This document shows positions 1-7,461 of a stretch of DNA of 16,422 bases, piece after piece (the first letter of the stretch is position 1; each line of letters opens with the position of its first letter). The stretch is taken from assembly GCA_001751085.1 (NCBI GenBank), contig MAXP01000347.1, positions 1,425-17,846 of the forward strand, written 5' to 3'. The position numbers and the translations under genes are program-made. The notes beneath the pieces were generated by a model. It saw only the letters and a program-made list of their open reading frames with translations, searched no databases and was not told where the DNA came from. Source of the stretch: Desulfobacterales bacterium C00003060 (lineage in GTDB: Bacteria > Desulfobacterota > Desulfobacteria > Desulfobacterales > C00003060).

Positions 1-80
1 ACGCCGCTATTGATGTTCATGGCCGGCGAAAAAGTGTCATTTGTGGCCTTTCGAGGTATAAAGGTTTGATCGTACGTTCG

Positions 81-96
81 GAATACTCAAGTATTC
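81..96. promoter_or_regulatory. Short palindrome downstream of rmlB
   Basis: GAATACT and AGTATTC form a perfect 7-bp inverted repeat around a 2-nt centre (16 bp in all). It lies about 90 bp beyond the rmlB stop codon. No T-run follows on either strand, so it is not an obvious intrinsic terminator. The shape would suit a dimeric DNA-binding protein, but that is inference and chance cannot be excluded. Confidence 0.25.
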
Positions 97-97
97 T

Positions 98-196
98 TCA
101 AAACAGCGTGTTGGCCGGCCCGGAGGTTTGTCCATGCACGGATGGGATGAACGAGGTTCGCTGCCCAAAACCGGCAGGCCAAATCCCTTTATCCAT
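98..196 (-). pseudogene. Possible truncated sugar-nucleotidyltransferase (RmlA-like) stub
   Basis: A 32-codon frame starts at an ATG (194-196) that overlaps the rmlB stop by 8 nt (ATGGATAA). Its first residues, [13 protein letters not shown], fit the nucleotide-binding pattern K-G-I-x-x-A-G-x-G-x-R that opens RmlA, GalU and related sugar-1-phosphate nucleotidyltransferases (about 290 residues). After this motif the similarity fades, and a TGA at 98-100 ends the frame. The position directly behind rmlB, where rmlA is often found, makes a decayed rmlA plausible. The match rests on about a dozen residues and could be chance. Confidence 0.25.
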
Positions 197-1238
197 AGTG
201 CTCCTCTATCCAGGACTGGTACTCTCCGCTCTTGATCCGGCTCACCCATTCCTGGTTATCGAGATACCATTGAATGGTCTTATGTATTCCTGTTTCAAGA
301 GACTCCTCGGGAATCCAGGCCAACTCCCGTGTCAATTTGGTAAAATCTATGGCATATCTGCGGTCATGCCCGGGCCTATCCTTGACAAATGTAATCAACT
401 CTCTTCGCGGCAGGTTGTCTTCCCGTTTCTGATGCTCATCCAGAACATCACAAATCATCTCTACAAGCCCAATATTTTCCATCTCATTTTTGCCCCCGAT
501 ATTGTACGTCTCCCCCCTTTTTCCATGTTTCATTATTGTCCAGACGGCCGTGCAGTGATCCTTGACATAAAGCCAGTCCCGTATGTTCCGGCCATCTCCG
601 TAAACCGGCAATGTTTTTCCTTCAAGGGCATTCAGGATCATGAGGGAAATCAGTTTTTCCGGAAACTGATAAGGACCATAGTTGTTGGAGCAATTGGATA
701 TGGTGATCGGCAGACCGTAGGTCTTGTAATACGCCCTCACTAAATGATCAGAAGCAGCTTTTGAAGCAGAATATGGGCTATTAGGTTTGTAAGGGGTCTC
801 CTCCGTAAAAAAACCTTCCTTTCCCAGACTGCCAAACACCTCGTCAGTGCTAATGTGATGGAAAAGTATCAATCGACCCTGGTTCGCTTTTGCCAACTCC
901 AACAGATTAAAGGTACCCACAATATTGGTCTGGATAAAGGCGTCCGGTCTTACAATGGACCTATCTACATGGGATTCAGCGGCAAAATGGCATACAGTAT
1001 CGATACGGTAATCCTCGAATATTCTGGCCATTCCTTCCTGGTCGCATATATCGGTTTTTGTGAAGATGTAGCGCTCTGGAAAATCTTTTTCAATATCTGA
1101 TAGATTCTCAGGGTTGCCGGCATACGTCAGCTTATCCACGTTAATCACTCGCCCTGAAAAATCAGATTCCTTCAGGAGATACCGAACGAAATTAGTCCCG
1201 ATAAAACCACATCCTCCTGTCACCAACATGCTATCCAT
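189..1238 (-). CDS. rmlB: dTDP-glucose 4,6-dehydratase
   Basis: This cytoplasmic enzyme converts dTDP-glucose to dTDP-4-keto-6-deoxyglucose, the second step of dTDP-L-rhamnose synthesis. The 349-residue protein is an extended short-chain dehydrogenase of normal family length. The NAD-binding glycine motif GGCGFIG is at residues 8-14. The dehydratase triad region STDEVFG (Thr131, Asp132, Glu133) is followed by the catalytic pair Tyr156/Lys160 in YSASK. The ATG at 1238 is preceded by GAGGG with a 6-nt spacer, so this start is well supported. That ribosome-binding site lies in a triplicated 14-bp repeat shared with the end of rmlD, 27 bp upstream. The gene is the last intact one in the galE-rmlD-rmlB group. 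rmlA and rmlC are not in the window and would have to lie elsewhere. Confidence 0.96.
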   Translation of the reverse strand: MDSMLVTGGCGFIGTNFVRYLLKESDFSGRVINVDKLTYAGNPENLSDIEKDFPERYIFTKTDICDQEGMARIFEDYRIDTVCHFAAESHVDRSIVRPDAFIQTNIVGTFNLLELAKANQGRLILFHHISTDEVFGSLGKEGFFTEETPYKPNSPYSASKAASDHLVRAYYKTYGLPITISNCSNNYGPYQFPEKLISLMILNALEGKTLPVYGDGRNIRDWLYVKDHCTAVWTIMKHGKRGETYNIGGKNEMENIGLVEMICDVLDEHQKREDNLPRRELITFVKDRPGHDRRYAIDFTKLTRELAWIPEESLETGIHKTIQWYLDNQEWVSRIKSGEYQSWIEEHYG

Positions 1239-1239
1239 T

Positions 1240-1281
1240 ACTTTCCCTCTTTTACTTTCCCTCTTTTACTTTCCCTCTTTT
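1240..1281 (-). repeat. Three tandem 14-bp repeats carrying the rmlB ribosome-binding site
   Basis: On the coding (minus) strand the unit GTAAAAGAGGGAAA occurs three times in a row without mismatch. The rmlD-proximal copy encodes the last rmlD residues (V-K-E-G-K), with the stop codon TAA running into the next unit. The copy nearest rmlB places GAGGG six nucleotides before its ATG. The array therefore fills the whole rmlD-rmlB junction and offers three Shine-Dalgarno-like GAGGG boxes, only one of them at working distance. Direct repeats of this kind can gain or lose copies by slippage, and 14 is not a multiple of 3. Confidence 0.9.
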
Positions 1282-2153
1282 ACTTCCCCTATCAATTGTT
1301 CCCTGAACACGGAAACGAATTGATCCAGGTCATCTTGCCAGTATTTCATAAGATGAATACCCGCTTCCTTGAGGCGTCGATTCTCCAGAATGGAGTTTCG
1401 CGGCCTTGTGGCAGGTGTAGGATATTCCTCCGTGGTGCAGGGAATCAATGAGTGCGGCACTCCCATCTTTTCGAGAAAATAACAGGCCAGTTCATACCAG
1501 GTGCAATATCCTTCAGAGGAAGCGTGATAGGCACCCCGCCCATTCACTTCAATCAGCTTATCGATTTGCAGGGCAAGCCGGTAGGACCATGTGGGTGAAC
1601 CGAGCTGGTCGTTAATCACCTTGATCTCTTTCTGAGGATCTTTGAGGGCCAGTTTGAGCATGGTTTTGAGAAAATTGCGGCCTTTAACACCGTACAACCA
1701 TGCTGTTCGCAATATCATGTGACTGGCGGTTGCCTGCCTTACAGCCATCTCACCTTCCAGTTTGGTCCTGCCGTAGCAGGAAAGAGGATTCGGCTCATCG
1801 TCTTCCAGATAGGGTTCGGGCGGCTTTTTTCTACCGTCAAAAAGGAAATCGGTGGAGATATGGATAAGTTGCCCGCCGTGTTTTTCGACCCCGGAGGCCA
1901 GGTTTTTCGGCCCCTCAACGTTGACCTTCCAGGCCGGTTCCTTCTCTGTCTCACAGGCATCAACATTGGTGTATGCGGCACAATTGAGTATGATGTCAGG
2001 GACGAAACGTCGTATCATCTTATCAACATCCAAAGGGTTAGTGATATCCAGCTCCTTTGGGCTCAAGGAATAGACATCATGAGAGCGCTGGAGGACTTGA
2101 CAACAGTCGCTACCCAACTGTCCACTGCCGCCACATATCAATATTTTCCTCAT
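1266..2153 (-). CDS. rmlD: dTDP-4-dehydrorhamnose reductase
   Basis: RmlD reduces dTDP-4-keto-L-rhamnose to dTDP-L-rhamnose with NAD(P)H, the last step of the pathway. From the ATG at 2153 the protein has 295 residues, normal for the family. Visible features are the dinucleotide-binding loop GGSGQLG (residues 8-14), the STD motif (about 100-102), and the catalytic pair Tyr127/Lys131 in YGRTK. A TTG at 2162 would add three residues. It has a somewhat better AGG-rich stretch upstream, but the ATG gives the usual MRKILICGG-type N-terminus, so the ATG is preferred. galE ends 16 bp upstream, so the two are almost certainly co-transcribed and possibly translationally coupled. rmlC, which makes its substrate, is not present here. 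Confidence 0.93.
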   Translation of the reverse strand: MRKILICGGSGQLGSDCCQVLQRSHDVYSLSPKELDITNPLDVDKMIRRFVPDIILNCAAYTNVDACETEKEPAWKVNVEGPKNLASGVEKHGGQLIHISTDFLFDGRKKPPEPYLEDDEPNPLSCYGRTKLEGEMAVRQATASHMILRTAWLYGVKGRNFLKTMLKLALKDPQKEIKVINDQLGSPTWSYRLALQIDKLIEVNGRGAYHASSEGYCTWYELACYFLEKMGVPHSLIPCTTEEYPTPATRPRNSILENRRLKEAGIHLMKYWQDDLDQFVSVFREQLIGEVKEGK

Positions 2154-2169
2154 AGCTCTCAAGCCCTAC

Positions 2170-3171
2170 CTACGAATCGTCGTACCCCTTTGGGTGCTTT
2201 GAATGCCACTTCCAGGCTGTTTCAATAATGGCCTCAAGTTCTGCGTAGCCTGGCTTCCAGCCAAGCTTTTGAGAAATCTTTTCTGAGCCCGCCACCAGGA
2301 CGGGAGGATCCCCGGCCCTCCTATTTGCTTTCACCAAAGGTACTGTCCTTCCGGTGATCTTTTCGGCTGTCCGTATAACCTCCAAAACGGAGAACCCCTT
2401 TCCGTTTCCGAGATTGAATACTTGACTCGGTCCCCCACCCACCAGGTATTCCAAAGCGAGTATATGGGCCTCTGCCAAATCAAGCACATGGATATAATCT
2501 CTGATGCATGTCCTATCCGGCGTATCGTAATCAGTGCCGAATATTTTAAGCGGCTTGCCGCCGGCTTCCTCACCAAGGATTGATTTCAGTACCAGCGGAA
2601 TCAGATGTGTCTCGTTATGATGATCTTCACCCATATTCCCGTCAGGATAGGCTCCGGCAGCATTAAAATACCTCAAAGAAACGTAGCGAAGGCCATATGC
2701 TTGGCATGCGTCCTTTAGTATTTGCTCAACCATGCTCTTGCTCCATCCATAGGGGTTTATCGGTTCTTGAGGATGGGCCTCGACTATGGGTATCTCTTTT
2801 GGATTGCCAAAAACCGCCGCACTTGAAGAAAAGATAAAATACTTAACACCCGTTTCCTTCATCGCCTTGAGCAAATTGACTGTATTGGACACATTATTGT
2901 AATAATAACTGAGCGGGTCTTCTACTGACTCCCCAACCAAGGCAAGGGCTGCAAAATGCATAACTGCGTCACAGTTCGTGGATGTGAATATCTTTTTCAG
3001 TAACCTGTTATCAGAAAGATCACCTTCAATAAGTCTTATTTTCCTATCTACAGCGGCCCTGTGCCCAAGGGAAAGATTATCAAACACAGTTGTATTGTAT
3101 CCCCTTTCCGTGAGCAGACGACTCATAAAACTCCCGATATATCCGGCCCCACCAACAACCAAGACATCCAT
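2170..3171 (-). CDS. galE: UDP-glucose 4-epimerase
   Basis: GalE interconverts UDP-glucose and UDP-galactose with tightly bound NAD, supplying galactose for surface polysaccharide or lipopolysaccharide. The 333-residue protein is typical in length. The Rossmann motif GGAGYIG is at residues 7-13, the catalytic serine cluster SSS near 115-117, and Tyr141/Lys145 in YGWSK. The family-typical stretch RDYIHVLDLAEAH is present towards the C-terminus. The ATG at 3171 is preceded by GAGGTGAG. It starts 22 bp after the STAS gene stop, which ties the sugar genes to the signalling genes upstream. Related epimerases acting on UDP-GlcNAc or UDP-uronic acids cannot be excluded from sequence alone. Confidence 0.93.
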   Translation of the reverse strand: MDVLVVGGAGYIGSFMSRLLTERGYNTTVFDNLSLGHRAAVDRKIRLIEGDLSDNRLLKKIFTSTNCDAVMHFAALALVGESVEDPLSYYYNNVSNTVNLLKAMKETGVKYFIFSSSAAVFGNPKEIPIVEAHPQEPINPYGWSKSMVEQILKDACQAYGLRYVSLRYFNAAGAYPDGNMGEDHHNETHLIPLVLKSILGEEAGGKPLKIFGTDYDTPDRTCIRDYIHVLDLAEAHILALEYLVGGGPSQVFNLGNGKGFSVLEVIRTAEKITGRTVPLVKANRRAGDPPVLVAGSEKISQKLGWKPGYAELEAIIETAWKWHSKHPKGYDDS

Positions 3172-3193
3172 GCTATCTCACCTCACTGGCAAC

Positions 3194-3529
3194 TCAATTG
3201 AAACTTCCTGCGGCAGCAGCGCTGTCATCAAAGATCTCGAAAATGCGATGCAGCCGGGTCAATTCAAAGATTGCCCGCACCGGATCCTGAAGAGAAGCAA
3301 TTTTTATATTACCTCCCAGTTTATTTACCGAACGAAGGGAAGCGATTAGGCTACCTAATCCCGAACTATCTACGAACTCAATCGCATCCATATCTATAAC
3401 AAGGTTGACGCATTTATCTCTGGCCAGGGCACTGACTTGTTCTTTCATATCCTCTGCCGAAGAAGCGTCTAATCTTCCTTTCAGCTTTAACACATCAATA
3501 CCATTCACATGTTCCAACAATATCTCCAC
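3194..3529 (-). CDS. STAS-domain anti-sigma-factor antagonist (SpoIIAA/RsbV/HsbA type)
   Basis: This is a 111-residue single-domain STAS protein. In partner switching, such a protein is held inactive when a serine is phosphorylated by an RsbW-type kinase and is reactivated by a PP2C phosphatase. The hallmark DSSGLG loop is at residues 54-59, with the phospho-acceptor serine among Ser55/Ser56. The start is a GTG at 3529, preceded by a GGGGG-containing stretch about 8 nt upstream. The kinase gene lies 161 bp upstream and the phosphatase gene just beyond it, so the switch is complete in this cluster. What the antagonist releases (a sigma factor, an anti-sigma factor, a cyclase or an enzyme) is not visible; no sigma factor gene is present in the window. 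Confidence 0.93.
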   Translation of the reverse strand: MEILLEHVNGIDVLKLKGRLDASSAEDMKEQVSALARDKCVNLVIDMDAIEFVDSSGLGSLIASLRSVNKLGGNIKIASLQDPVRAIFELTRLHRIFEIFDDSAAAAGSFN

Positions 3530-3690
3530 TTGGATACCCCCTTTATGGCCTCGATATTGACATCCTGAAAAACAGCTATGTCAATAAAACCTTGATCACC
3601 TGTAAACGACTCTAAGGAATTCAAAAGGATCTCACCCAATGCCCGCGTGAAAAGGTTCGAACCTCTGAACCCGTTAACGGTTCGGGTAAG
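3505..3690 (-). other. Stop-free 61-codon stretch between kinase and STAS genes
   Basis: Immediately after the TAA of the RsbW-type gene, and in the same frame, 61 codons run without a stop to a TGA inside the STAS gene. The translation is protein-like in composition, for example LGEILLNSLESFTGDQGF and IDIAVFQDVNIEAIKG. There is no ATG or GTG start before the last codon and no convincing ribosome-binding site; a TTG at 3639 is the only candidate. It may be the remnant of a C-terminal extension of the kinase, a degenerate gene, or chance. I do not recognise a family. Confidence 0.2.
3654..3683. repeat. Cluster of GGTTC/GAACC inverted repeats
   Basis: Two perfect 10-bp palindromes lie side by side: GGTTCGAACC at 3654-3663 and CCGTTAACGG at 3671-3680. 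The pentamer GGTTC or its complement GAACC occurs four times in 30 bp, so the stretch can fold in more than one way. It sits between the kinase stop and the STAS start and may be a regulatory or RNA-stability element. No T-run follows, so a classical terminator is unlikely. Confidence 0.35.
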
Positions 3691-4128
3691 TTAAGATATT
3701 TTTTTTGTCATGGTGAAGCAGTTTCTCCCTTTGTCCAACGTATAGGTCACATTGTCCATGACCTCCTTGATAATAGCAAGCCCTCTTCCTCTTCTTGGGA
3801 CACTCTCAAGGTCATCGGCATTGAATAAAAAAGAGGAGGGACCTTTTTCTCCCAACAATTTTGGGTCCATTGGTATTCCAGTATCATATACACTGAGAAT
3901 AAGTTCATCCCAACCAATAGTAAAAACTACTTCAACATGGTGACCTTCTTCGGATCCATAGGCGTGTTCGATACTGTTCGTCACAGCCTCGGCAATGCAA
4001 AGCTCAATCCGAGAAGACTCAACAGGAACCAGGGCACACAGGCTCTTTACTGCCCTGGCAACGAGGGCAACATTTTCCAGGTTGCTCTCAATAATGAGTT
4101 TGATACTCTTACGCCTCATGTTTTTCAT
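3691..4128 (-). CDS. RsbW-type serine kinase / anti-sigma factor (HATPase_c_2)
   Basis: This GHKL-fold ATPase should phosphorylate the STAS protein encoded next to it. From the ATG at 4128 it has 145 residues, normal for RsbW/SpoIIAB-like proteins. The N-box EAVTNSIEHAYG (Asn51) carries the Mg/ATP ligands. DTG (Asp82) forms the G1 box and GRGL (114-117) the G2 box. A longer frame reaches back to 4212, but it would overlap the phosphatase gene by 62 bp and add residues unlike the family, so a start at 4128 or the ATG at 4119 is more likely. Neither has a strong Shine-Dalgarno sequence, so translation may be coupled to the upstream phosphatase gene, whose stop lies only about 20 bp away. There are no transmembrane segments. 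Confidence 0.9.
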   Translation of the reverse strand: MKNMRRKSIKLIIESNLENVALVARAVKSLCALVPVESSRIELCIAEAVTNSIEHAYGSEEGHHVEVVFTIGWDELILSVYDTGIPMDPKLLGEKGPSSFLFNADDLESVPRRGRGLAIIKEVMDNVTYTLDKGRNCFTMTKKIS

Positions 4129-4150
4129 GAAACCAAAAAGGTGATTATCC

Positions 4151-5338
4151 TTATCTCTTAAGTTCCAAGCCAAGCAGGCTGATGTCGTCCTGCGGTTCCA
4201 GGTGCTTTCCAAAATCCATCACCGATTCTATGATACCATCTATTATCTCCGAGATGGGCTTATCCTTTAATCTTTGCAGCTCTTCATAGAAGCGTTCCTT
4301 GCCATAAAACGCTCCATTTCTGTCCTGATACTCAACAATTCCATCCGTATACATAAATAGCTTGTCGCCGAGATGCAGTTGTTTTCTCCCCTCTTCAAAA
4401 GGAAGAATACCACCCATGCCGATAATCGTCCCTCCTTTATCCAATAGGTCCACCATACCGTCCGGATGGAGGATCACTGGCGATGGATGGGCTGCATTGC
4501 TGTACCTGAGGCATTTCTCTCTGGTATTCAGGATAACATAACTTATGGTAAAGTGCTTATCAAAGCGCTCTATAGGATATTCCCGGTCAAGTTGATTCAG
4601 GACTTCGGCCGGGGTTATTATCTCATAGTAGGGTGGGGGCTTTATGGCTTTTTTTAAAAGAAGACCCATATGCGGATGCATCATCTGGGAAACAGAGACC
4701 ACCACCAAAGCCGAAGGCACGCCATGCCCGCTGACATCGATCATGTAAACGCCCCAATGATCTTCATCCAGCCGAAGCACATTGAAAATATCTCCGCCAA
4801 TCCTGTGACAAGGCATGAATCTCCATGCCACATCTATGCAATCAACATCCGGTGGACCCGGAGGCAGAAGGCTTCGCTGTATTCCTGCCGCTGCCCGAAG
4901 ATCCTCATCTATCAGCTTCTGTTTTTCGAGCAGTTCATTGTTGGCCTGAATCAACTCCTTGGTCAGGCTTCGAATCTTCAATTGAGCCCTGACACGGGCC
5001 AGTATTTCTCCACCGTGAAATGGCTTGGTCACATAGTCAGCCCCGCCCAATTCCAAACCCTTTATCTTGTCCTTTGTTTCGGTTTTGGCAGAGAGAAATA
5101 TGATGGGAATGGGGAGTGTACGGCTATCATTCTTAAGCTCCGAACAAACCTCATACCCATCTTTATTAGGCATCACAACATCCAACAGGATAAGATCCGG
5201 CATTTCCCGGAATGTCAGATCGATTGTTTCCACACCATCCTCTGCTTCTATGAGTTCATAACCCTCCTTCCTCAGCATCCCGGCTAAGAGTCTTCGATTA
5301 ACCGGATTGTCATCTACGACAAGGATTTTCTCGGGCAT
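4151..5338 (-). CDS. Response regulator with PP2C-type phosphatase output (RsbU/HsbR type)
   Basis: The 395-residue protein has an N-terminal receiver (about 1-122), a coiled-coil linker (about 123-158) and a SpoIIE/RsbU-like PPM phosphatase domain (about 165-395). The receiver keeps the acidic pair Asp9/Asp10, the phospho-acceptor Asp53, a Ser in IIFLSAK and Lys105 in TKPF, so it should be phosphorylatable. The phosphatase keeps the metal-binding motifs GGDIF (181-185), DVSGHG (201-206), TDGI and a C-terminal QDD (383-385). Its expected job is to dephosphorylate the STAS antagonist when the receiver is phosphorylated, turning a phosphorelay signal into a partner-switch signal. The ATG at 5338 follows a GGGAG box and lies 13 bp after the HPt gene, a natural phosphodonor. 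Unlike HsbR of Pseudomonas, it has no fused kinase domain; the kinase is the next gene. Confidence 0.95.
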   Translation of the reverse strand: MPEKILVVDDNPVNRRLLAGMLRKEGYELIEAEDGVETIDLTFREMPDLILLDVVMPNKDGYEVCSELKNDSRTLPIPIIFLSAKTETKDKIKGLELGGADYVTKPFHGGEILARVRAQLKIRSLTKELIQANNELLEKQKLIDEDLRAAAGIQRSLLPPGPPDVDCIDVAWRFMPCHRIGGDIFNVLRLDEDHWGVYMIDVSGHGVPSALVVVSVSQMMHPHMGLLLKKAIKPPPYYEIITPAEVLNQLDREYPIERFDKHFTISYVILNTREKCLRYSNAAHPSPVILHPDGMVDLLDKGGTIIGMGGILPFEEGRKQLHLGDKLFMYTDGIVEYQDRNGAFYGKERFYEELQRLKDKPISEIIDGIIESVMDFGKHLEPQDDISLLGLELKR

Positions 5339-5351
5339 TGGCTCGCTCCCT

Positions 5352-5696
5352 TTATGGCAAGGATATTTCCTTAAGTTTCTCCAACTGTTCTACCAAATTT
5401 TTGTATACTGTCTCTATACCTTCTAATTTCCCTTCCTTTCCCATCCTTGATATCTCAGTTGACAGCTCATAGACTCGCGTTAGATGTAGGTTGCCGGAAG
5501 ATCCCTTTAAGCTATGAGCGGCTTCGTGTATGGTCTTGGAGTCCTTTTCATCTATGGCCTGAGAAAGCTGGGCCAGTCTTCCGGGATAATCAGAGCCAAA
5601 CAGGTCTATCAGCTCTTTTAGTAATTCCTTGTCCCCATCAACCATCTCTAACGCCTTTTCTGAGTCAAACACCGACTTGCTGTTTTCCTGCATCAT
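5352..5696 (-). CDS. Histidine phosphotransfer (HPt) protein
   Basis: This small cytoplasmic phosphotransfer protein of 114 residues is predicted to be all-helical. The phospho-histidine motif AHSLKGSS puts the active histidine at residue 61. The N-terminal helices (about 13-50) and C-terminal helices (about 75-112) fit a complete stand-alone HPt domain. The start ATG-ATG at 5696 follows a strong GGAGGGG box. It lies 13 bp before the receiver-PP2C gene and is the likely phosphodonor for that receiver, as HptB is for HsbR. It may also serve the receivers of the two regulators upstream. The histidine kinase that would load it is not in the window. Confidence 0.92.
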   Translation of the reverse strand: MMQENSKSVFDSEKALEMVDGDKELLKELIDLFGSDYPGRLAQLSQAIDEKDSKTIHEAAHSLKGSSGNLHLTRVYELSTEISRMGKEGKLEGIETVYKNLVEQLEKLKEISLP

Positions 5697-5728
5697 TCCC
5701 CCCTCCTCTAATGTCCATCTCCCTCACC

Positions 5729-5967
5729 CTATCCCTCCAGGGTCCTAATAAACACCTGCACCTGTTCCAATTCGGCATCAAGTTTATCTAATACTACTAA
5801 TGCACCACCCAATCTTTCATCCCCCCCCATCTCTTCTATAGCAAGTTCTCGCACACCTTCCACGCTCATAACGGCCGCTGCGCCCTTGAGACTGTGGGCT
5901 TCCAGGTTGTTTTTGCGCGAGCCCTTACTGCAGCAGTCAATGTCTGCAATTGCTCTGGTACATGGTG
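5729..5967 (-). pseudogene. Decayed second HPt domain
   Basis: After the GGDEF gene's TAA, a second HPt-like module can be read. In one frame AHSLKGAAAVMS (His codon 5894-5896) is followed by an amphipathic tail ending in VQVFIRTLEG and a TAG at 5729-5731. No ATG, GTG or TTG start precedes the histidine motif in that frame. The expected preceding helix (VPEQLQTLTAAVRARA) lies in the frame of the GGDEF gene, directly after its stop. The two parts join if one A is restored to the A5 run at about 5911-5915. A reasonable reading is an HPt domain once fused to the C-terminus of the GGDEF protein, or a separate HPt gene, inactivated by a stop and a frameshift. A G8 run (5821-5828 as C8) is also present, so base-calling error is possible, although the frame holds across it. 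Confidence 0.6.
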
Positions 5968-7461
5968 TTACCCATGCCCCTCCGGCAATGATCGAACTAT
6001 GTTCCGACCATCACTCTTGGCCTGATACAGGGCCTTATCAGCCAACTCCAATAGACCCTTGGGATCCAAAACAGCCTCCCCCGGAAATTGAGAGACGCCG
6101 ATGCTAATGGTAATCTTGACTTGGCAACCGGGAGCTACTACAAATTCAGTTTGCTCAATCGTGAGCCTCAGACGTTCAGCAAAATCGCACGCATCAGATA
6201 GAGATGTTTCCGGCAGCAGGATCAAAAACTCCTCACCACCGTAACGGGCAACCACATCTGATTTTCTCATCATACCGTTAAGCACCTCCCCCACATGCCG
6301 GAGCACCATGTCTCCAGCCACATGCCCATGACGGTCGTTGATATCTTTGAAATGATCTATATCCGCCAATAGGAGAGAAGGGTTGGAGCGATAACGCTTG
6401 GACCTGATCAGTTCACTACCCAGGTTTTCCATGAAATAGCGGCGGTTGTATAGTCCTGTCAGCCCATCCCTAATGGCAAGCTCTTGCAATTCTCGATAGA
6501 GAAAGGCATTTTCCGTGACTATCAATAGTTGGTTGAGTATAGAGGAAAGTGACTTCTCTTCCTCACTGCCCCTGGGGATGACAGGGACATCATACAACGC
6601 GACTAATTCAAACAGGTTTTTCCTCAATTTTACCTGTGACCAGTAGACGTTTTCTCCTGCCGGCTTAGGGGGTGGCTCTTCGTTTTCCTCGGCAGTTTCC
6701 TGTAATGGCTTGAAGATTTTCACAGTTGCATTCTCAGGGCCAAGGGCCACATGGTTTATTTCTCTTGTCTTTCGAAAGATAGCGCTTGTGAATTCATCCA
6801 CTATCTCATCACTCACTGAGACTGCGGGCTTTATAAAAATGTATCCCCTATTCTCGTCGCTGATAGTCACCGAGGCCAATCGGTAGTGAATACAGGCCCG
6901 TAGAAGGGTCAAGCCTTCATTTGCCGTCTCGGCAATATCAAAAATGGTATAGGCCAAGTTGCTTATTTCCTTTGTAATGTTTGCTTCATAAAGCTTCCTG
7001 TCCAACAGGTCATTCAGACTGGAAAGGATATCTATAGATTCTACCGGTCGAGCGATATCTGTTTTAGGTCGGACAAGAGTGGAGGGCTTTTTTCTCCTCA
7101 AGAGCTTTTTGATCTCCTTGAGGATTGTTTCAAAAGAAACAGTCTTGGTGAGATAGCTGTCTGCTCCGGTTTCGAGCCCCCAGTATCTGTCTGTGGGCTG
7201 GTCTTTGGCGGTAAGCATCACCACAGGGATATCCTTGATACGTAATTCATTCTTGATGAGCCTACAGGCCTGGAAACCGTTCATCCTTGGCATCATGATG
7301 TCCAACATTATGAGATCAGGATTCTCGGTAAAGGATAGCTCCACAGCCTGAAGTCCATCGACTGCTTCGATTACCCGGAATCCCGCCTTTTCAAGCAGAG
7401 ACTTCAACAGTTTCAAGACTGTCGGGTTATCATCTGCCACAAGAATGGATTTCTTGTTCAT
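5968..7461 (-). CDS. Response regulator with GGDEF diguanylate cyclase output
   Basis: A 497-residue protein predicted to make cyclic di-GMP. The receiver (about 3-122) has DD near residues 11-12, the phospho-acceptor in LIMLDIMMP and a conserved Lys, although the usual K-P is K-T (LTKTV). The middle (about 140-325) is not a family I can name; it could be GAF-like and includes a Pro/Glu-rich loop (EENEEPPPKP). The GGDEF domain (about 335-490) has the active loop GGEEF (408-412) and an RxxD product-inhibition site (RKSD, 399-402), so it should be active and feedback-inhibited. The ATG at 7461 is chosen over a TTG at 7467 because GGAGG lies 6 nt before it. It overlaps the previous gene by ATGA, which suggests translational coupling. 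The C-terminus ends soon after the GGDEF domain, next to a decayed HPt module. Confidence 0.93.
   Translation of the reverse strand: MNKKSILVADDNPTVLKLLKSLLEKAGFRVIEAVDGLQAVELSFTENPDLIMLDIMMPRMNGFQACRLIKNELRIKDIPVVMLTAKDQPTDRYWGLETGADSYLTKTVSFETILKEIKKLLRRKKPSTLVRPKTDIARPVESIDILSSLNDLLDRKLYEANITKEISNLAYTIFDIAETANEGLTLLRACIHYRLASVTISDENRGYIFIKPAVSVSDEIVDEFTSAIFRKTREINHVALGPENATVKIFKPLQETAEENEEPPPKPAGENVYWSQVKLRKNLFELVALYDVPVIPRGSEEEKSLSSILNQLLIVTENAFLYRELQELAIRDGLTGLYNRRYFMENLGSELIRSKRYRSNPSLLLADIDHFKDINDRHGHVAGDMVLRHVGEVLNGMMRKSDVVARYGGEEFLILLPETSLSDACDFAERLRLTIEQTEFVVAPGCQVKITISIGVSQFPGEAVLDPKGLLELADKALYQAKSDGRNIVRSLPEGHG

Noticed and set aside
66..743. Long plus-strand open frame (225 codons) opposite rmlB
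   Set aside because: It is antisense to a clear rmlB, has no family resemblance, and no ribosome-binding site was evident.
3654..3663. GGTTCGAACC resembles a tRNA T-loop
   Set aside because: No acceptor stem, anticodon arm or CCA end surrounds it; it is part of a palindrome cluster.
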